64,000 nt of DNA. It comes from Stygiobacter electus. GTDB taxonomy: Bacteria; Bacteroidota; Ignavibacteria; Ignavibacteriales; Melioribacteraceae. The stretch spans positions 1 through 64,000 of the forward strand of contig JARGDL010000007.1 of NCBI GenBank assembly GCA_029210465.1, given 5' to 3'. The notes below the pieces were generated by a model that ran no database searches, was not told the origin of the DNA, and was given only the letters and a program-made list of their open reading frames with translations. The translations under genes and the position numbers were made by a program. Shown here piece after piece: positions 16,354 through 26,852 of the stretch (within the stretch, counting starts at the first letter, position 1; each line of letters begins with the position of its first letter).

Positions 16354-17400
16354 TTAGTTTTCCCTTGTTTTATAAAGTTGTAATCCAATTTTAACTTCTT
16401 TGATAATAGTTTTAATTACTGTTGTAGCTGGTATTGCAATTAACATTCCTAATAATCCTAACAATTCATTTCCAATTAAAATCAAAAAAATTATGACAAC
16501 AGGATGTAGATCAGTACTTTTAGAAAAAATTTTTGGTTGAATAATTCCATTATCAAAAGTATAAACAACAGCAAATAAAATTATTAATGCAGGCAACATT
16601 GAAAAATCACCATACTGAAAAAGTGAAATTATCAAAGCAGGTAAACCACCAATTACTGGTCCGAAATAAGGAATTAAATGTCCTAACCCTGCAATAAATC
16701 CAATTGAAATCGAATTGTTTATCCCTAATATTGTTAATCCAATTGCAATTAAAGAACCAACAATAAATGCATCAAGTATCCATCCACGAACATATCTACT
16801 TAATTGATGTGTAGTTTTTGAAACAACATATTTTGTTAATTCAGAATATTTTGAGGGAGAAAGATTAATAATTTCTTCTACTATCAATTTACTGTCTTTA
16901 AGTAAAAAGAAAGTTAAAAATGGAATAATAAATAACACAGCAAAGAAGGAAAATAAATTCGTCACTAATTTAGAAAGGTTGTTACTGATATTAATAAAAA
17001 AATCACTAAGAAATTTTGCAAATTGATTTGTTAAATCAACTTTGTTTAAGAAAGGGAATTTTGAAATTATGCTTTCTTCTAAACTGGTTAGAATTAATTT
17101 AATTTTTTCTTCGGTTAAATTTTCTAATAAATGATTAGTTTGTACAATCAATTGTGGGATAAGTAAATATAAACTTACAAAAAGTAGAAGAGAGCAAATA
17201 AAAAAAATAATTAAAACACTAACACTTCTTGGAATTTTTTTCTTTTCAAAAAAATCTACAACTGGTTTGAAGATAAATGAAATCAAAACAGATGAGATTA
17301 AAATGATTAATGAATTTTTAATAAAAATAAACGAAAGTATAATTAGTGTTATTAACCCAACTATAAATCCTACCCATAAAAAATATTTTTTCTTTTCCAT
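16354..17400 (-). CDS. AI-2E family membrane permease
   Basis: A 348-residue membrane protein with about eight spans and the conserved family signature region (GLGHLIPYFGPVIGGLPALIISLFQYG, then QPKIFSKSTDLHPVVIIFLILIGNELLGLLGMLIAIP). Family members are TqsA/YdiK/PerM-like and have been linked to export of small molecules or Na+/H+ exchange; the substrate here is unknown. The ATG at 17400 (MEKKKYF) is chosen because the 19 upstream codons are not family-like. It is the first gene of a tight minus-strand run: permease, beta-CASP nuclease, FN3 lipoprotein, barrel protein. Confidence 0.88.
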   Translation of the reverse strand: MEKKKYFLWVGFIVGLITLIILSFIFIKNSLIILISSVLISFIFKPVVDFFEKKKIPRSVSVLIIFFICSLLLFVSLYLLIPQLIVQTNHLLENLTEEKIKLILTSLEESIISKFPFLNKVDLTNQFAKFLSDFFINISNNLSKLVTNLFSFFAVLFIIPFLTFFLLKDSKLIVEEIINLSPSKYSELTKYVVSKTTHQLSRYVRGWILDAFIVGSLIAIGLTILGINNSISIGFIAGLGHLIPYFGPVIGGLPALIISLFQYGDFSMLPALIILFAVVYTFDNGIIQPKIFSKSTDLHPVVIIFLILIGNELLGLLGMLIAIPATTVIKTIIKEVKIGLQLYKTREN

Positions 17401-17522
17401 AAAGTTATCTGAATAATTAATGAAAATATTGATAAATATTAACTCAAATTCAAACAAAACAAATAAAAATAAATCACATATACTTATATTTATAATTGAA
17501 AATAAAAAAATTAGGAATTCAA

Positions 17523-18506
17523 ATGGCTGAAATTGAATTATTAAAACAAATCAGGGAAAAAGCTTCTCAAAGAAGAAAAACTATTATACTTCCAGAATCG
17601 CATGATGAAAGAGTGTTAAAAGCTGCTGAAATTTTAACTAAAGAAAAAGTTGCATCAATTATTACATTAGGAAACGAAGATAAAATTCGTAATGATGCAC
17701 AAAAATTAAAAGTTGATTTGCAAGGAATTAGAATTATTGATCCAGAGAAATCAGATAAGTTAAGTGACTTTGCAAATATTTTTTACAATCTAAGAAAACA
17801 CAAAGGTGTTACAATCGAACAAGCAAGAGAAACAATCAAACGGGATATTTTCTTTGCCGGAATGATGGTTCGAGAAGGCTTAGCTCATGGAAGTGTTTCC
17901 GGTTCTTTTGCAACAACTGCGGATGTTACAAGAGCAGCAATTTTTTGTGTCGGTTTACAAAAAGGAATTTCAATTCTATCAAGCTTTTTCCTTATGGCTT
18001 ATCCAAACAAAGTTTATAGCTTTGCTGATTGTGCTGTGAATCCAAATCCGGATGCAAGTCAACTTGCTGATATTGCAATTTCTACAGCTGAAAATCATCA
18101 AAAGTTAACTGGCGAAGAACCTTACGTGGCTATGCTATCATTTTCAACAAAGGGAAGTGCTGAACATGAATTGGTTGATAAAGTTCGCAAAGCAACTGAA
18201 TTAGTGAAAGAAAGAAAACCAAATTTGAAAGTTGATGGTGAATTACAATTTGATGCAGCAATAGTCGAAAACGTTGGAAAGAAAAAAGCACCCGGCAGTG
18301 AAGTTGCTGGTCGTGCTAATGTTTTAGTTTTTCCAGATTTAAATGCAGGGAACATTGGTTATAAAATCGCTCAACGTCTTGGTGGTGCCGAAGCTATAGG
18401 TCCGGTTAATCAAGGACTTATCAAACCTTTCTTCGATTTATCACGTGGTTGCAGTGTAAATGATATTGTTAACACTGCGGCTATTGCATGTCTAATGGCT
18501 GAATAG
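17523..18506 (+). CDS. pta: Phosphate acetyltransferase
   Basis: A 327-residue PTA/PTB-domain enzyme interconverting acetyl-CoA plus phosphate and acetyl phosphate plus CoA. It is the short form lacking the N-terminal DRTGG/AAA extension found in E. coli Pta. Conserved phrases include [14 protein letters not shown] near the start, [15 protein letters not shown], and [28 protein letters not shown] near the C-terminus. The ATG at 17523 is preferred over a frame start nine codons upstream because AGGAAT lies just before it and family proteins start here. No acetate kinase gene is next to it. A phosphate butyryltransferase is less likely given the GNIGYK region. Confidence 0.9.
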   Translation: MAEIELLKQIREKASQRRKTIILPESHDERVLKAAEILTKEKVASIITLGNEDKIRNDAQKLKVDLQGIRIIDPEKSDKLSDFANIFYNLRKHKGVTIEQARETIKRDIFFAGMMVREGLAHGSVSGSFATTADVTRAAIFCVGLQKGISILSSFFLMAYPNKVYSFADCAVNPNPDASQLADIAISTAENHQKLTGEEPYVAMLSFSTKGSAEHELVDKVRKATELVKERKPNLKVDGELQFDAAIVENVGKKKAPGSEVAGRANVLVFPDLNAGNIGYKIAQRLGGAEAIGPVNQGLIKPFFDLSRGCSVNDIVNTAAIACLMAE

Positions 18507-18512
18507 TTTTTT

Positions 18513-18566
18513 ATTTGTCACCCTGATAATAACCGGTTTGTTCAGGTTTATTGATGGGTGACAAAT
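18513..18566 (+). terminator. Inverted repeat downstream of pta
   Basis: ATTTGTCACCC (18513-18523) pairs perfectly with GGGTGACAAAT (18556-18566), and further imperfect pairing is possible inside. No T-run follows, so it may be a weak terminator or an RNA-stabilising hairpin. It begins a few bases after the pta stop. Confidence 0.5.
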
Positions 18567-18657
18567 TAAGTTTTATCATATTTATTTCCATTTTATAATT
18601 TTCAAATGGAACTTTATAATTTCCAATTTATGTTTATCATTAAAAAAAGGATAAAAA

Positions 18658-19239
18658 ATGAAAAGGATTATAAATATGATTACGAGTTTATTAATATTAT
18701 TCTCCATACAAATTTCAGCAAAGTTAAATCCTCAAACACCTTCTGAAACTTCCAACAACATACTTGACTTAATTGTTAAAAATATTGATGGCAAAGAAGT
18801 AAAACTATCTCAATACAAAGGGAAAGTTTTACTCATAGTAAATGTTGCAAGCAAATGTGGTTATACACCTCAATATGAAGGTTTAGAAAAACTTTATGAA
18901 AAATATAAAGATAATGGTTTTGAAATTTTAGCATTCCCTTGCAATGATTTTGGAGGTCAGGAGCCAGGAACAACTGAGGAAATAAAAGAATTTTGTTCTA
19001 CAAAGTATAATGTAACATTTCCACTATTCGATAAAATAAAAGTTATTGGTAAAGAAAAATCACCACTCTATGAAAGATTAATTAACAGTAAGAATGTTGA
19101 GCAAGGTGATATAAAATGGAATTTTGAAAAATTTTTAATTGATAAAAATGGTGAAATAGTTGCTAGATTCAGAAGCAAAGTAAAACCTGAAAGTGAAGAA
19201 TTAGTTTCTGCTATAGAAAAAGAATTAAATAAAAAATAA
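18658..19239 (+). CDS. Exported glutathione peroxidase-family protein
   Basis: This 193-residue protein has a signal peptide (about 1-21, ending QISAK) and a full thioredoxin-fold glutathione peroxidase domain. The peroxidatic Cys67 sits in NVASKCGYT, Gln in FPCNDFGGQEPG and Trp-Asn in KWNFEKFL, the catalytic tetrad of the family. A Cys occupies the position used by selenocysteine in animals, so it is a thioredoxin-type peroxidase reducing hydroperoxides. Export to the periplasm is predicted, whereas many bacterial homologues are cytoplasmic. AAGGAT lies six bases upstream of the ATG. The gene stands alone between two terminator-like hairpins. Confidence 0.9.
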   Translation: MKRIINMITSLLILFSIQISAKLNPQTPSETSNNILDLIVKNIDGKEVKLSQYKGKVLLIVNVASKCGYTPQYEGLEKLYEKYKDNGFEILAFPCNDFGGQEPGTTEEIKEFCSTKYNVTFPLFDKIKVIGKEKSPLYERLINSKNVEQGDIKWNFEKFLIDKNGEIVARFRSKVKPESEELVSAIEKELNKK

Positions 19240-19252
19240 ATTTTAAAATTCT

Positions 19253-19292
19253 ACCACGAGCTAAACTTTCTTAATAAGCTTAGCTCGTTGGT
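19253..19292. terminator. Bidirectional terminator between peroxidase gene and malQ
   Basis: ACCACGAGCTAA (19253-19264) pairs with TTAGCTCGTTGGT (19280-19292), allowing one mismatch or bulge, and lies between two converging genes. A-rich DNA lies upstream on the plus strand, giving U-rich RNA in the malQ direction. Confidence 0.65.
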
Positions 19293-19304
19293 AATTAATG
19301 ATTA

Positions 19305-20837
19305 TCATTCTTCTTCAACATCAATTACTGCATTTTGATTTTTCTTTAATGGTGGTCTTTCAAACATTATTGTCATTTCTTTATATCTGCTTGCTAAATC
19401 ATTTGGAACTTGATCCCATGTAAATCTCCATGTCCAATTACCACCAAGTTTACCAGGGAAATTCATTCTTGCCTCATTACCAAGATTCAACAAATCTTGC
19501 ATTGGGATGACACAAATATTAGCAGTAGATGCATAAGCGGCTCTGACCAATTCAAAAGTCATATCATCACCATAATAATTAAAATATTTTTGTGCCCATT
19601 CATAAATGCCAGAATTCTTTTTTCTTTCGGATTCAAAAAATCCTTTTGTAGTTTCATTATCATGCGAGCCAGTATGAACAACACAATTCTTAATATGATT
19701 ATGTGGAAGAAATTTTTTATCTCCATGAACACCCAAACCAAATTGTAAAATTTTTATTCCAGGAAAACCAAAATGATCTCTTAGCTCTTCAACTGAATCT
19801 GTAATTACTCCTAAATCTTCAGCAATAATTGGTAACTCACCTAATTCCTTTTTGATTGCATTAAATAATTTATATCCAGGAGCTTTAACCCAACGACCAT
19901 TTATAGCAGTTTTTGCATTACCAGGAATTTCCCAATAAGCATCAAAGCCTCTAAAGTGATCAATACGAACGATATCAACTAATTTAAGCAATGTGGAAAT
20001 TCTTTTTCTCCACCATAAAAAATTATCTTTTTCCATTTCTTTCCAACGATACAAAGGGTTTCCCCACAGTTGACCAGTTTCGCTAAAATAATCTGGTGGA
20101 ACTCCAGCTACTGTTTCAAGTGAGCCATCATCTCTAACAGAAAAAAGATTTTTATTAGCCCAAAGATCTGCACTATCATAAGCTATAAAAATTGGAAGAT
20201 CACCAATAATTTTAATTCCTTTTTTATGGACGTATTCTTTTAAATTATTCCATTGCTTGTGAAAAAAGTATTGTAAAAATTTTTGATAATTGATTTCATC
20301 CTGTAATTTTTCCTTCCATGAATTTAGGTCTTCTCTAAAAGCAATAGATTTTTCCCACTGAGTCCATAAAACACCATGATGATAATTTTTCGCAGCCATA
20401 AACAAACTAAAATCATCTAACCAAAAATTATTTTCATCGCAAAAATTTTTACATACATCTTCAATTTTATTTCCTGCTTTAAAATTTTGATATGCTTTCC
20501 TTAGCAAGTTGTTTTTAAATTCGATCAATTTTCCATAATCAATTTTATGTGGATTAAACTTTGGTGTCTTTTCAATATCATGATGACTCAACAATCCTTC
20601 GTTGAATAATAGTTCAGGGCTAATTAATAATGGATTACCTGCAAAAGCAGAAAAACATTGATACGGTGAATCACCATATCCAGTTGGGCCTAATGGAAAA
20701 GTTTGCCATAAAGTTTGACCTGCGGATTCAAGAAAATCTGCAAAATGATATGCTGAAGGTCCTAAATCTCCAATTCCAAACTTTCCTGGTAAAGAAGTTG
20801 GATGAAGTAAAATTCCTGCTGATCTTTCAATATTCAT
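19305..20837 (-). CDS. malQ: 4-alpha-glucanotransferase (amylomaltase)
   Basis: A 510-residue GH77 enzyme that transfers alpha-1,4-glucan chains (disproportionation of maltodextrins). The N-terminus has the family phrase SAGILLHPTSLPGKFGIGDLG. The catalytic residues lie in VDIVRIDHFRGFDAYWEIP (nucleophile Asp), IIAEDLGVIT (acid/base Glu) and HTGSHDNETT (Asp). Length is standard for the short bacterial form. It is a single gene between a terminator and the divergent ribonucleotide reductase gene, and suggests glycogen or maltodextrin turnover. Confidence 0.95.
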   Translation of the reverse strand: MNIERSAGILLHPTSLPGKFGIGDLGPSAYHFADFLESAGQTLWQTFPLGPTGYGDSPYQCFSAFAGNPLLISPELLFNEGLLSHHDIEKTPKFNPHKIDYGKLIEFKNNLLRKAYQNFKAGNKIEDVCKNFCDENNFWLDDFSLFMAAKNYHHGVLWTQWEKSIAFREDLNSWKEKLQDEINYQKFLQYFFHKQWNNLKEYVHKKGIKIIGDLPIFIAYDSADLWANKNLFSVRDDGSLETVAGVPPDYFSETGQLWGNPLYRWKEMEKDNFLWWRKRISTLLKLVDIVRIDHFRGFDAYWEIPGNAKTAINGRWVKAPGYKLFNAIKKELGELPIIAEDLGVITDSVEELRDHFGFPGIKILQFGLGVHGDKKFLPHNHIKNCVVHTGSHDNETTKGFFESERKKNSGIYEWAQKYFNYYGDDMTFELVRAAYASTANICVIPMQDLLNLGNEARMNFPGKLGGNWTWRFTWDQVPNDLASRYKEMTIMFERPPLKKNQNAVIDVEEE

Positions 20838-21097
20838 ATTTTTTCCTCGACAATGTGATTTTAATTCTACATAAAAAAATAAAACAAAAAAACAATATTT
20901 TCTTAAAAAAATATTTATTTATATTGAATTCGAAATTTATAATAAAACAATAAGATAATTTTAGCGTAAAGCATTAATACAATTGCTTGAGAAAAAATTT
21001 TTAATTAAGTTGCTTTCAACCTCTCGAAGAGTTTGCAAGTTAAAAACTCTAAAAAATAGTTAATAAAAATTTTGAACCCTAATCAAAGGAAGTCTAA

Positions 21098-24000
21098 ATG
21101 AAGATAAGTCGTCTATTTACATCAGAAGGGCAAGACCCTCTTCAATCAATTGAGTTTGTCAAAAGAACTTCTGAAATAAAAAATCCAGATGGTTCGAAAG
21201 TCTTCTATATGGAAGATGTTATTGTCCCAAAAGAATGGTCGCAAGTTGCAACAGATATAATAGCACAAAAATATTTTCGTAAAGCTGGAGTACCAAAATT
21301 ATTGGTAAAAATACCAGAAGAAGGAATTCCAGAATGGCTACAAAAAAGTAAAGCCGATCCAAAATTAGATGAACTTCCTGAAAAAGATAGATTTAACGGT
21401 GAAACTGATGCACGTCAAGTTTTTCATCGATTAGCTGGTACTTGGACATACTGGGGCTGGAAAGCTGGATACTTTGATTCAGAAGAAGATGCAAAAGCAT
21501 TTTACGATGAACAAATGTTTATGCTTGCAAATCAAATGTGTGCACCTAATTCACCTCAATGGTTTAATACAGGATTGAATTGGGCATACGGAATTAATGG
21601 TCCTGCTCAAGGGCATTATTATGTAGATTATCAAACGGGAGTATTGACAAAAGCAGAAGATGCATATACACATCCACAACCACATGCTTGTTTTATTCAA
21701 TCTATTAAAGATGATCTTGTCAATGAAGGTGGTATAATGGATTTATGGGTTCGTGAAGCAAGATTATTTAAATATGGTTCTGGTACAGGAAGCAATTTTT
21801 CAGAATTACGTGGCATTAATGAACCCTTAAGTGGTGGTGGAAAATCTTCTGGCTTAATGTCTTTCTTAAGAATTGGAGATCGTTCAGCGGGTGCAATTAA
21901 ATCTGGTGGAACGACACGGCGTGCTGCTAAAATGGTTACACTCGATATCGATCATCCTGACATTGAAGAATACATAAATTGGAAAGTTATCGAAGAACAA
22001 AAAGTTGCTGCACTTGTTGCTGGCTCAAAACTTTTGAATTTTCATTTAAATAATATAATGAAAGCATGTTACTCTGAACATCCAGAAAATGATAGATTCA
22101 ACAAAAGAACAAATCAATATTTAAGAAAAGCAATTTTAGAAGCACGTCAAGTGCATATTCCGGAAAATTACATTGATAGAGTAATTAAACTTGCAAAACT
22201 TGGGTTCAAATCAATTGAAGTTCCTGTTTATAATGAAGATTGGAATAGTGAAGCATACGCAACTGTTTCAGGGCAAAATTCAAATAACTCAGTTCGTGTT
22301 ACTAATGATTTTATGAATGCTGTAATTAAAGACAGTGATTGGAATTTGTATTGGCGAACAGAATTAAAGAAAGCTGTAAAAGAAGGAAGAAAACCAAAAC
22401 CATCTAAAACTTTAAAAGCTCGTGATCTTTGGGATGAAATTGCTTTTGCAGCTTGGTCAAGTGCTGATCCAGGTTTACAATTTGACACCACAATAAATGA
22501 ATGGCATACTTGTCCAAATAGTGGAAGAATAAGAGCATCAAATCCTTGTAGTGAATATATGTTTCTTGACGATACCGCATGCAATTTAGCATCGCTAAAC
22601 TTAGTTAAATTCTATGATGAAGAAACACAAAAATTTGATATTGAATCTTATCGTCATGTTACACGACTTTGGACAATCGTTCTTGAAATTAGTGTTTTAA
22701 TGGCACAATATCCTTCAAAAGAAATTGCTCAAAGAAGTTATGAATATAGAACTCTTGGACTAGGTTATGCAAATCTTGGTTCGTTATTGATGAGACAAGG
22801 AATTCCTTACGATAGTAAAGAAGCTTATGCAATTGCCGGAGCTTTAACCGCAATAATGCACATGAAAGCTTATGCTACTTCTGCTGAAATGGCTAAGGAA
22901 CTTGGTACATTCCCAAAATTTGAAGAAAATAAAGATGCAATGTTACGTGTTATTAGAAATCACAGAAGAGCTGCTTATAATGTTCCTAAAGAAGAATATG
23001 AAGGATTAACAATTTATCCTATGGGTATCAATCCAGAATATTGTCCATCAGATTTATTGAAAGCCGCAAGAGAAGATTCTGATATTGCACTTCAACTTGG
23101 AGAAAAATATGGTTATCGCAATGCTCAAGTAACTGTTATTGCACCAACAGGTACAATTGGTTTAGTGATGGATTGCGATACAACTGGTATTGAACCAGAT
23201 TTTGCTTTAGTGAAATTTAAAAAATTAGCTGGTGGTGGTTATTTTAAAATAATAAATCAATCAATCCCACCGGCGTTAAAAAAGTTAGGATACAATGATG
23301 AACAGATAAAAGAAATTGTTAAATATGCAAAAGGTGCTGGAACATTAGTCGGTTGTCCACATATTAATCATGAATCGTTGAGATCAAAAGGATTTACAGA
23401 TGAAGCACTAAATAAATTAGAATCTGTTCTTCCATCTGTATTTGATATAACATTTGCATTCAATAAATACACTTTAGGTGAGAAATTTTTAATTGAAAAT
23501 CTTGGTTTTACTGAAGAACAAATAAATGATTTTAATTTTGATTTACTGGCTGCACTCGGATTTACACGTGATGAAATTGCATCAGCAAATGATTATGTTA
23601 GTGGAACAATGACAGTTGAAGGAGCTCCTTTCTTAAAGCATGAAGATTATCCTGTTTTTGATTGTGCTAACAAATGCGGCAAAAAAGGTACACGATATAT
23701 TCGCTATGAAGCTCACATTTATATGATGGCATCTGCACAACCATTTATTTCTGGTGCAATTTCAAAAACAATTAATTTACCAAACAATGCAACAATTGAT
23801 GACGTTAAAGATGCATATATGCTTTCATGGAAATTAGGTACAAAAGCAAATGCTCTTTATCGTGATGGTTCTAAACTTTCTCAACCACTTAATACAATTT
23901 CAGAAGATGAAGTTGAAGAACTTATTGAAAAGAAAGAACAAAATGATATTGTAAAAATTGCAGAAAAGATTATTCACCGATACATTGCAAAAAGAAGAAA

Positions 24001-24646
24001 ATTACCAGATCGCAGAACCGGTTACACTCAAAAAGTAAAAATCAATGGACAAAGTGTTTATTTGAGAACAGGTGAATATGAAAATGGTCAGCTTGGAGAA
24101 ATATTTATTGATATGCATAAAGAAGGTGCTGCATTCAGAAGTTTGCTCAACTGTTTTGCTATTTCAATTTCGCTCGGTTTGCAGCATGGTGTACCTCTCG
24201 AAGAATTTGTAGATGCATTTGTATTTACTCGTTTTGAACCGAGTGGTGTTGTAAGTGGTCATAAAAGAATTAAAATGTCAACTTCTGTAATAGATTATAT
24301 TTTTAGAGAATTGGCTGTTACTTATCTTGGAAGAAATGACCTTGCTCATGTAGATGAAGATGAAAAACCAGGTTATCTAAATGTTGAACCTGATTACATT
24401 AGTGAAGAAATTGTAAGTGAAAGAACATCCGAACCTGAAGATTCCTTTGAACCAGTTGAAAAAATAAAATTAGATGTTCAGTTGCAATCTGTAAATAATG
24501 TTCTTTCTCATCATCAAAAAGTTTTAAAAGCTCGTGAAGCTGGTTACACAGGTGATATTTGTCCTGAATGCCAAAGTATGACTATGGTAAGAAACGGAAC
24601 TTGCTTAAAATGTAATACTTGTGGTGCAACAACTGGCTGTAGTTAA
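21098..24646 (+). CDS. nrdJ: Adenosylcobalamin-dependent ribonucleotide reductase (class II)
   Basis: A 1182-residue class II reductase that makes deoxyribonucleotides using B12 and so needs no oxygen-dependent radical subunit. Visible features are the substrate-site NPCSEY (Asn482, Cys484, Glu486), [10 protein letters not shown], the phosphate-binding APTGTIG, and a C-terminal zinc-ribbon-like tail (CPEC...CLKC..CG...GCS) carrying the reducing cysteines. Length and tail fit the long vitamin B12-dependent form common in Bacteroidota and Chlorobi relatives. The 260-bp upstream region shows no cobalamin riboswitch that I can recognise, only an A/T-rich tract with a weak hairpin. AAAGGAAG precedes the ATG. 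Confidence 0.95.
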   Translation: MKISRLFTSEGQDPLQSIEFVKRTSEIKNPDGSKVFYMEDVIVPKEWSQVATDIIAQKYFRKAGVPKLLVKIPEEGIPEWLQKSKADPKLDELPEKDRFNGETDARQVFHRLAGTWTYWGWKAGYFDSEEDAKAFYDEQMFMLANQMCAPNSPQWFNTGLNWAYGINGPAQGHYYVDYQTGVLTKAEDAYTHPQPHACFIQSIKDDLVNEGGIMDLWVREARLFKYGSGTGSNFSELRGINEPLSGGGKSSGLMSFLRIGDRSAGAIKSGGTTRRAAKMVTLDIDHPDIEEYINWKVIEEQKVAALVAGSKLLNFHLNNIMKACYSEHPENDRFNKRTNQYLRKAILEARQVHIPENYIDRVIKLAKLGFKSIEVPVYNEDWNSEAYATVSGQNSNNSVRVTNDFMNAVIKDSDWNLYWRTELKKAVKEGRKPKPSKTLKARDLWDEIAFAAWSSADPGLQFDTTINEWHTCPNSGRIRASNPCSEYMFLDDTACNLASLNLVKFYDEETQKFDIESYRHVTRLWTIVLEISVLMAQYPSKEIAQRSYEYRTLGLGYANLGSLLMRQGIPYDSKEAYAIAGALTAIMHMKAYATSAEMAKELGTFPKFEENKDAMLRVIRNHRRAAYNVPKEEYEGLTIYPMGINPEYCPSDLLKAAREDSDIALQLGEKYGYRNAQVTVIAPTGTIGLVMDCDTTGIEPDFALVKFKKLAGGGYFKIINQSIPPALKKLGYNDEQIKEIVKYAKGAGTLVGCPHINHESLRSKGFTDEALNKLESVLPSVFDITFAFNKYTLGEKFLIENLGFTEEQINDFNFDLLAALGFTRDEIASANDYVSGTMTVEGAPFLKHEDYPVFDCANKCGKKGTRYIRYEAHIYMMASAQPFISGAISKTINLPNNATIDDVKDAYMLSWKLGTKANALYRDGSKLSQPLNTISEDEVEELIEKKEQNDIVKIAEKIIHRYIAKRRKLPDRRTGYTQKVKINGQSVYLRTGEYENGQLGEIFIDMHKEGAAFRSLLNCFAISISLGLQHGVPLEEFVDAFVFTRFEPSGVVSGHKRIKMSTSVIDYIFRELAVTYLGRNDLAHVDEDEKPGYLNVEPDYISEEIVSERTSEPEDSFEPVEKIKLDVQLQSVNNVLSHHQKVLKAREAGYTGDICPECQSMTMVRNGTCLKCNTCGATTGCS

Positions 24647-24666
24647 TTAAATTCATACTTATTTAT

Positions 24667-24710
24667 AAGGTTGATTCATTTAATGTAATTGGCATTAATG
24701 ATTCAACCTT
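24667..24710 (+). terminator. Rho-independent terminator of nrdJ
   Basis: A stem of about 18 bp (24667-24685 with 24693-24710) has a seven-base loop and is followed by a run of seven T. It lies just after the reductase stop codon. Confidence 0.9.
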
Positions 24711-24741
24711 TTTTTATATCGAAAATTAAAACTAATTTTAA

Positions 24742-24770
24742 TTGACTTTTATAACTCAATCAAATAGATT
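24742..24770 (+). promoter_or_regulatory. Sigma70-like promoter ahead of yggS
   Basis: TTGACT (24742-24747), a 17-base spacer, then TAGATT (24765-24770) sit between the nrdJ terminator and the yggS start at 24791. The spacing is ideal. The match is to the general bacterial consensus rather than the Bacteroidota TTTG/TAnnTTTG form. Confidence 0.45.
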
Positions 24771-24790
24771 TTCACCCTCATTTTTGAATT

Positions 24791-25474
24791 ATGTTAGAAA
24801 AAAATATAAAAATAGTTTGGGATAAAATTAGCAATGCATGTTTTAAATGTGGCAGAAATGTTTCTGAATTAAGACTTATTGCTGTAAGTAAAACTCAACC
24901 AAGTGATTTAATTTTAGAAGCGATTAAACTTGGATTAAATAACTTTGGTGAAAACAAAGCACAGGAGTTAAAACAAAAAGCTGAACAAATTAATTTTGAT
25001 GTTATTTGGCATTTTATTGGTCATCTTCAAACAAATAAAGTAAAGTATATAATTAATCATGCTGAATTTATTCATTCAGTTGATTCTATAAAACTGGCTG
25101 AAGAAATAAATTCAAAAGCTGAAAAAATTAATAAAAGACAAAAAATTTTATTGGAAGTAAAAACATCAGAAGAAGAAAGTAAATTTGGTTTGCAATCAGA
25201 AAATGATGTTTTTAACTTACTTGAATTTTGTAAATCAAAAGCGAATATTGAAGTTGTTGGGTTAATGACAATGGCACCATTTACAGACAATGAAAAAATA
25301 ATTCGTAAAAGTTTTTCATCATTAAGATTGTTGAAAGAAAAAATAAATAGCTTTGGTTACAATCTAACTGAATTATCAATGGGAATGACAAACGATTTTG
25401 AAATTGCCATTGAAGAAGGTTCTACAATGCTAAGAATTGGAACTGCAATTTTTGGCGAAAGAAATTATAATTAA
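24791..25474 (+). CDS. YggS/PLPBP family pyridoxal phosphate homeostasis protein
   Basis: A 227-residue alanine-racemase-like TIM-barrel protein of the YggS/PROSC family. The PLP-binding Lys34 lies in LIAVSKTQP, with LNNFGENKAQEL, WHFIGHLQTNKVKYI and the C-terminal LSMGMTNDFEIAIEEGSTMLRIGTAIFG all matching the family. It binds PLP and controls its level and amino-acid pools; no enzyme activity is known for the family. It is 11 bases upstream of a DivIVA-domain gene. YggS-DivIVA neighbourhood is common in many bacteria. Confidence 0.93.
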   Translation: MLEKNIKIVWDKISNACFKCGRNVSELRLIAVSKTQPSDLILEAIKLGLNNFGENKAQELKQKAEQINFDVIWHFIGHLQTNKVKYIINHAEFIHSVDSIKLAEEINSKAEKINKRQKILLEVKTSEEESKFGLQSENDVFNLLEFCKSKANIEVVGLMTMAPFTDNEKIIRKSFSSLRLLKEKINSFGYNLTELSMGMTNDFEIAIEEGSTMLRIGTAIFGERNYN

Positions 25475-25485
25475 AAAGGTGTTTT

Positions 25486-26034
25486 ATGAAATTCACACCG
25501 TTTGCAATAAAAAGTCAAGAATTTAACAGAACAGTTCGTGGTTACGATAGAGATGAAGTTAAAGCTTTTCTTGAAAAACTTTCTGATGAATTTGAAAAAC
25601 TTCAATCAGAAAATGAAAGATTAAAAACAGAATTAGAACGGAGTGAAGAACAACTAAAAGAATACAAAAGAATTGAAAAGAATTTACAAAATGCTTTACT
25701 AAGTGCAACTGAAAACTCATCTAAAGCTGTGGAATCAACAAAAAAACAAACGGCATTAATACTTAAAGAAGCTGAATTAAAAGCAGCACAAATGATTGAA
25801 AATGCAAAAGAAAATGCTAACAAAATTCGTGATTCTGTTTTAAAATTAAGAGAAGAAAAAAAATTACTTATTGCTAGAATTAAAGCTCTAATTGATTCTC
25901 AAGCTGCGGCTTTAGAATTAGATGTTCAAACTATTGATACTTCAGTGAAGAAAAAGGAAATTGAAAATCAAGACGAAGAAAAAAACGATACACCAGAAAT
26001 AAATATTGATAACATTTTAGAAAAATTATTATGA
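25486..26034 (+). CDS. DivIVA-domain coiled-coil protein
   Basis: The N-terminus (MKFTPFAIKSQEFNRTVRGYDRDEVKAFLEKL) is a textbook DivIVA membrane-curvature domain. A long coiled coil (about 30-140) and an acidic tail follow, 182 residues in all. DivIVA proteins gather at curved membrane near poles or division sites and recruit partners; in this phylum their partners are little known. An AGGTG eight bases upstream of the ATG serves as ribosome site. The stop overlaps the start of the next gene by four bases (ATGA), so it is coupled to purine nucleoside phosphorylase. Confidence 0.85.
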   Translation: MKFTPFAIKSQEFNRTVRGYDRDEVKAFLEKLSDEFEKLQSENERLKTELERSEEQLKEYKRIEKNLQNALLSATENSSKAVESTKKQTALILKEAELKAAQMIENAKENANKIRDSVLKLREEKKLLIARIKALIDSQAAALELDVQTIDTSVKKKEIENQDEEKNDTPEINIDNILEKLL

Positions 26035-26852
26035 GTGAATTAATTAATAAAATTAATGAAACATTAAGTGTAATTCGTAAATACACAAATAATGAATATG
26101 AAATTGGAATAATTTTAGGAACAGGATTAGGTGGTTTAGTTTCTGAAATAAAGATTGAACATGAAATTGATTATTCAAAACTTCCTCATTTTCCACTTTC
26201 AACTGTTGAATCACATAAAGGTAAATTGATACTTGGTAGTATCAACGGAAAAAAAGTTGTTGCTATGCAAGGTCGTTTTCATTACTATGAAGGATATTCA
26301 ATGCAGCAAATTACTTATCCAGTAAGGGTAATGAAATTTTTAGGAGTTAAAACTTTATTAATTTCAAATGCATGTGGCGGTATGAATCCACAATTCAAAC
26401 GTGGCGATATTATGATTATTACCGATCATATAAATTTACTTGGTGATAATCCTTTAATTGGTAAAAATGAAGATGAACTTGGTCCTCGTTTCCCTGATAT
26501 GAGCGAACCTTATGATTATAAATTAATTGAACTAGCGGAAGAAGTTGCAATTGAAAATAAAATAAAAGTTCAAAAAGGTGTTTATGTTGCAGTTCCAGGA
26601 CCAAATTTAGAAACTAAAGCTGAATATAGATTTTTAAGAAATATTGGTGCTGATGTTGTTGGCATGTCAACAGTCCCAGAAAATATTGTTGCTAATCATA
26701 TGGGAATAAAAGTTTTAGGTTTTAGCATTGTTACCGATGAATGTTTTCCAGATTCATTAAAACCTGTTGATGTAAAAGAAATAATTGAAACGGCAATGAA
26801 AGCCGAACCAAAAATGACTTTAATAATGAAAGAAGTGATAAAAAAACTTTGA
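26031..26852 (+). CDS. Purine nucleoside phosphorylase (trimeric type)
   Basis: This 273-residue PNP/MTAP-family enzyme cleaves inosine or guanosine with phosphate. Motifs are GTGLGGLV near residue 29, the phosphate-binding VESHKGKL and QGRFHYYEGYSMQQITYPVRVMKFLG, SNACGGMN, and the substrate-binding GADVVGMSTVPENIVANHMG. The GMSTVPE element and overall length identify the trimeric class, not hexameric DeoD. The residue usually giving guanine specificity falls in SIVTDEC, which differs from the mammalian TN, so exact purine preference is uncertain. It overlaps both neighbouring genes. Confidence 0.92.
   Translation: MSELINKINETLSVIRKYTNNEYEIGIILGTGLGGLVSEIKIEHEIDYSKLPHFPLSTVESHKGKLILGSINGKKVVAMQGRFHYYEGYSMQQITYPVRVMKFLGVKTLLISNACGGMNPQFKRGDIMIITDHINLLGDNPLIGKNEDELGPRFPDMSEPYDYKLIELAEEVAIENKIKVQKGVYVAVPGPNLETKAEYRFLRNIGADVVGMSTVPENIVANHMGIKVLGFSIVTDECFPDSLKPVDVKEIIETAMKAEPKMTLIMKEVIKKL

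Noticed and set aside
20838-21097. Possible cobalamin riboswitch ahead of the B12-dependent reductase gene
   Set aside because: I could not find a B12-box-like element or the long multi-stem layout. Only weak AT-rich hairpins are seen.
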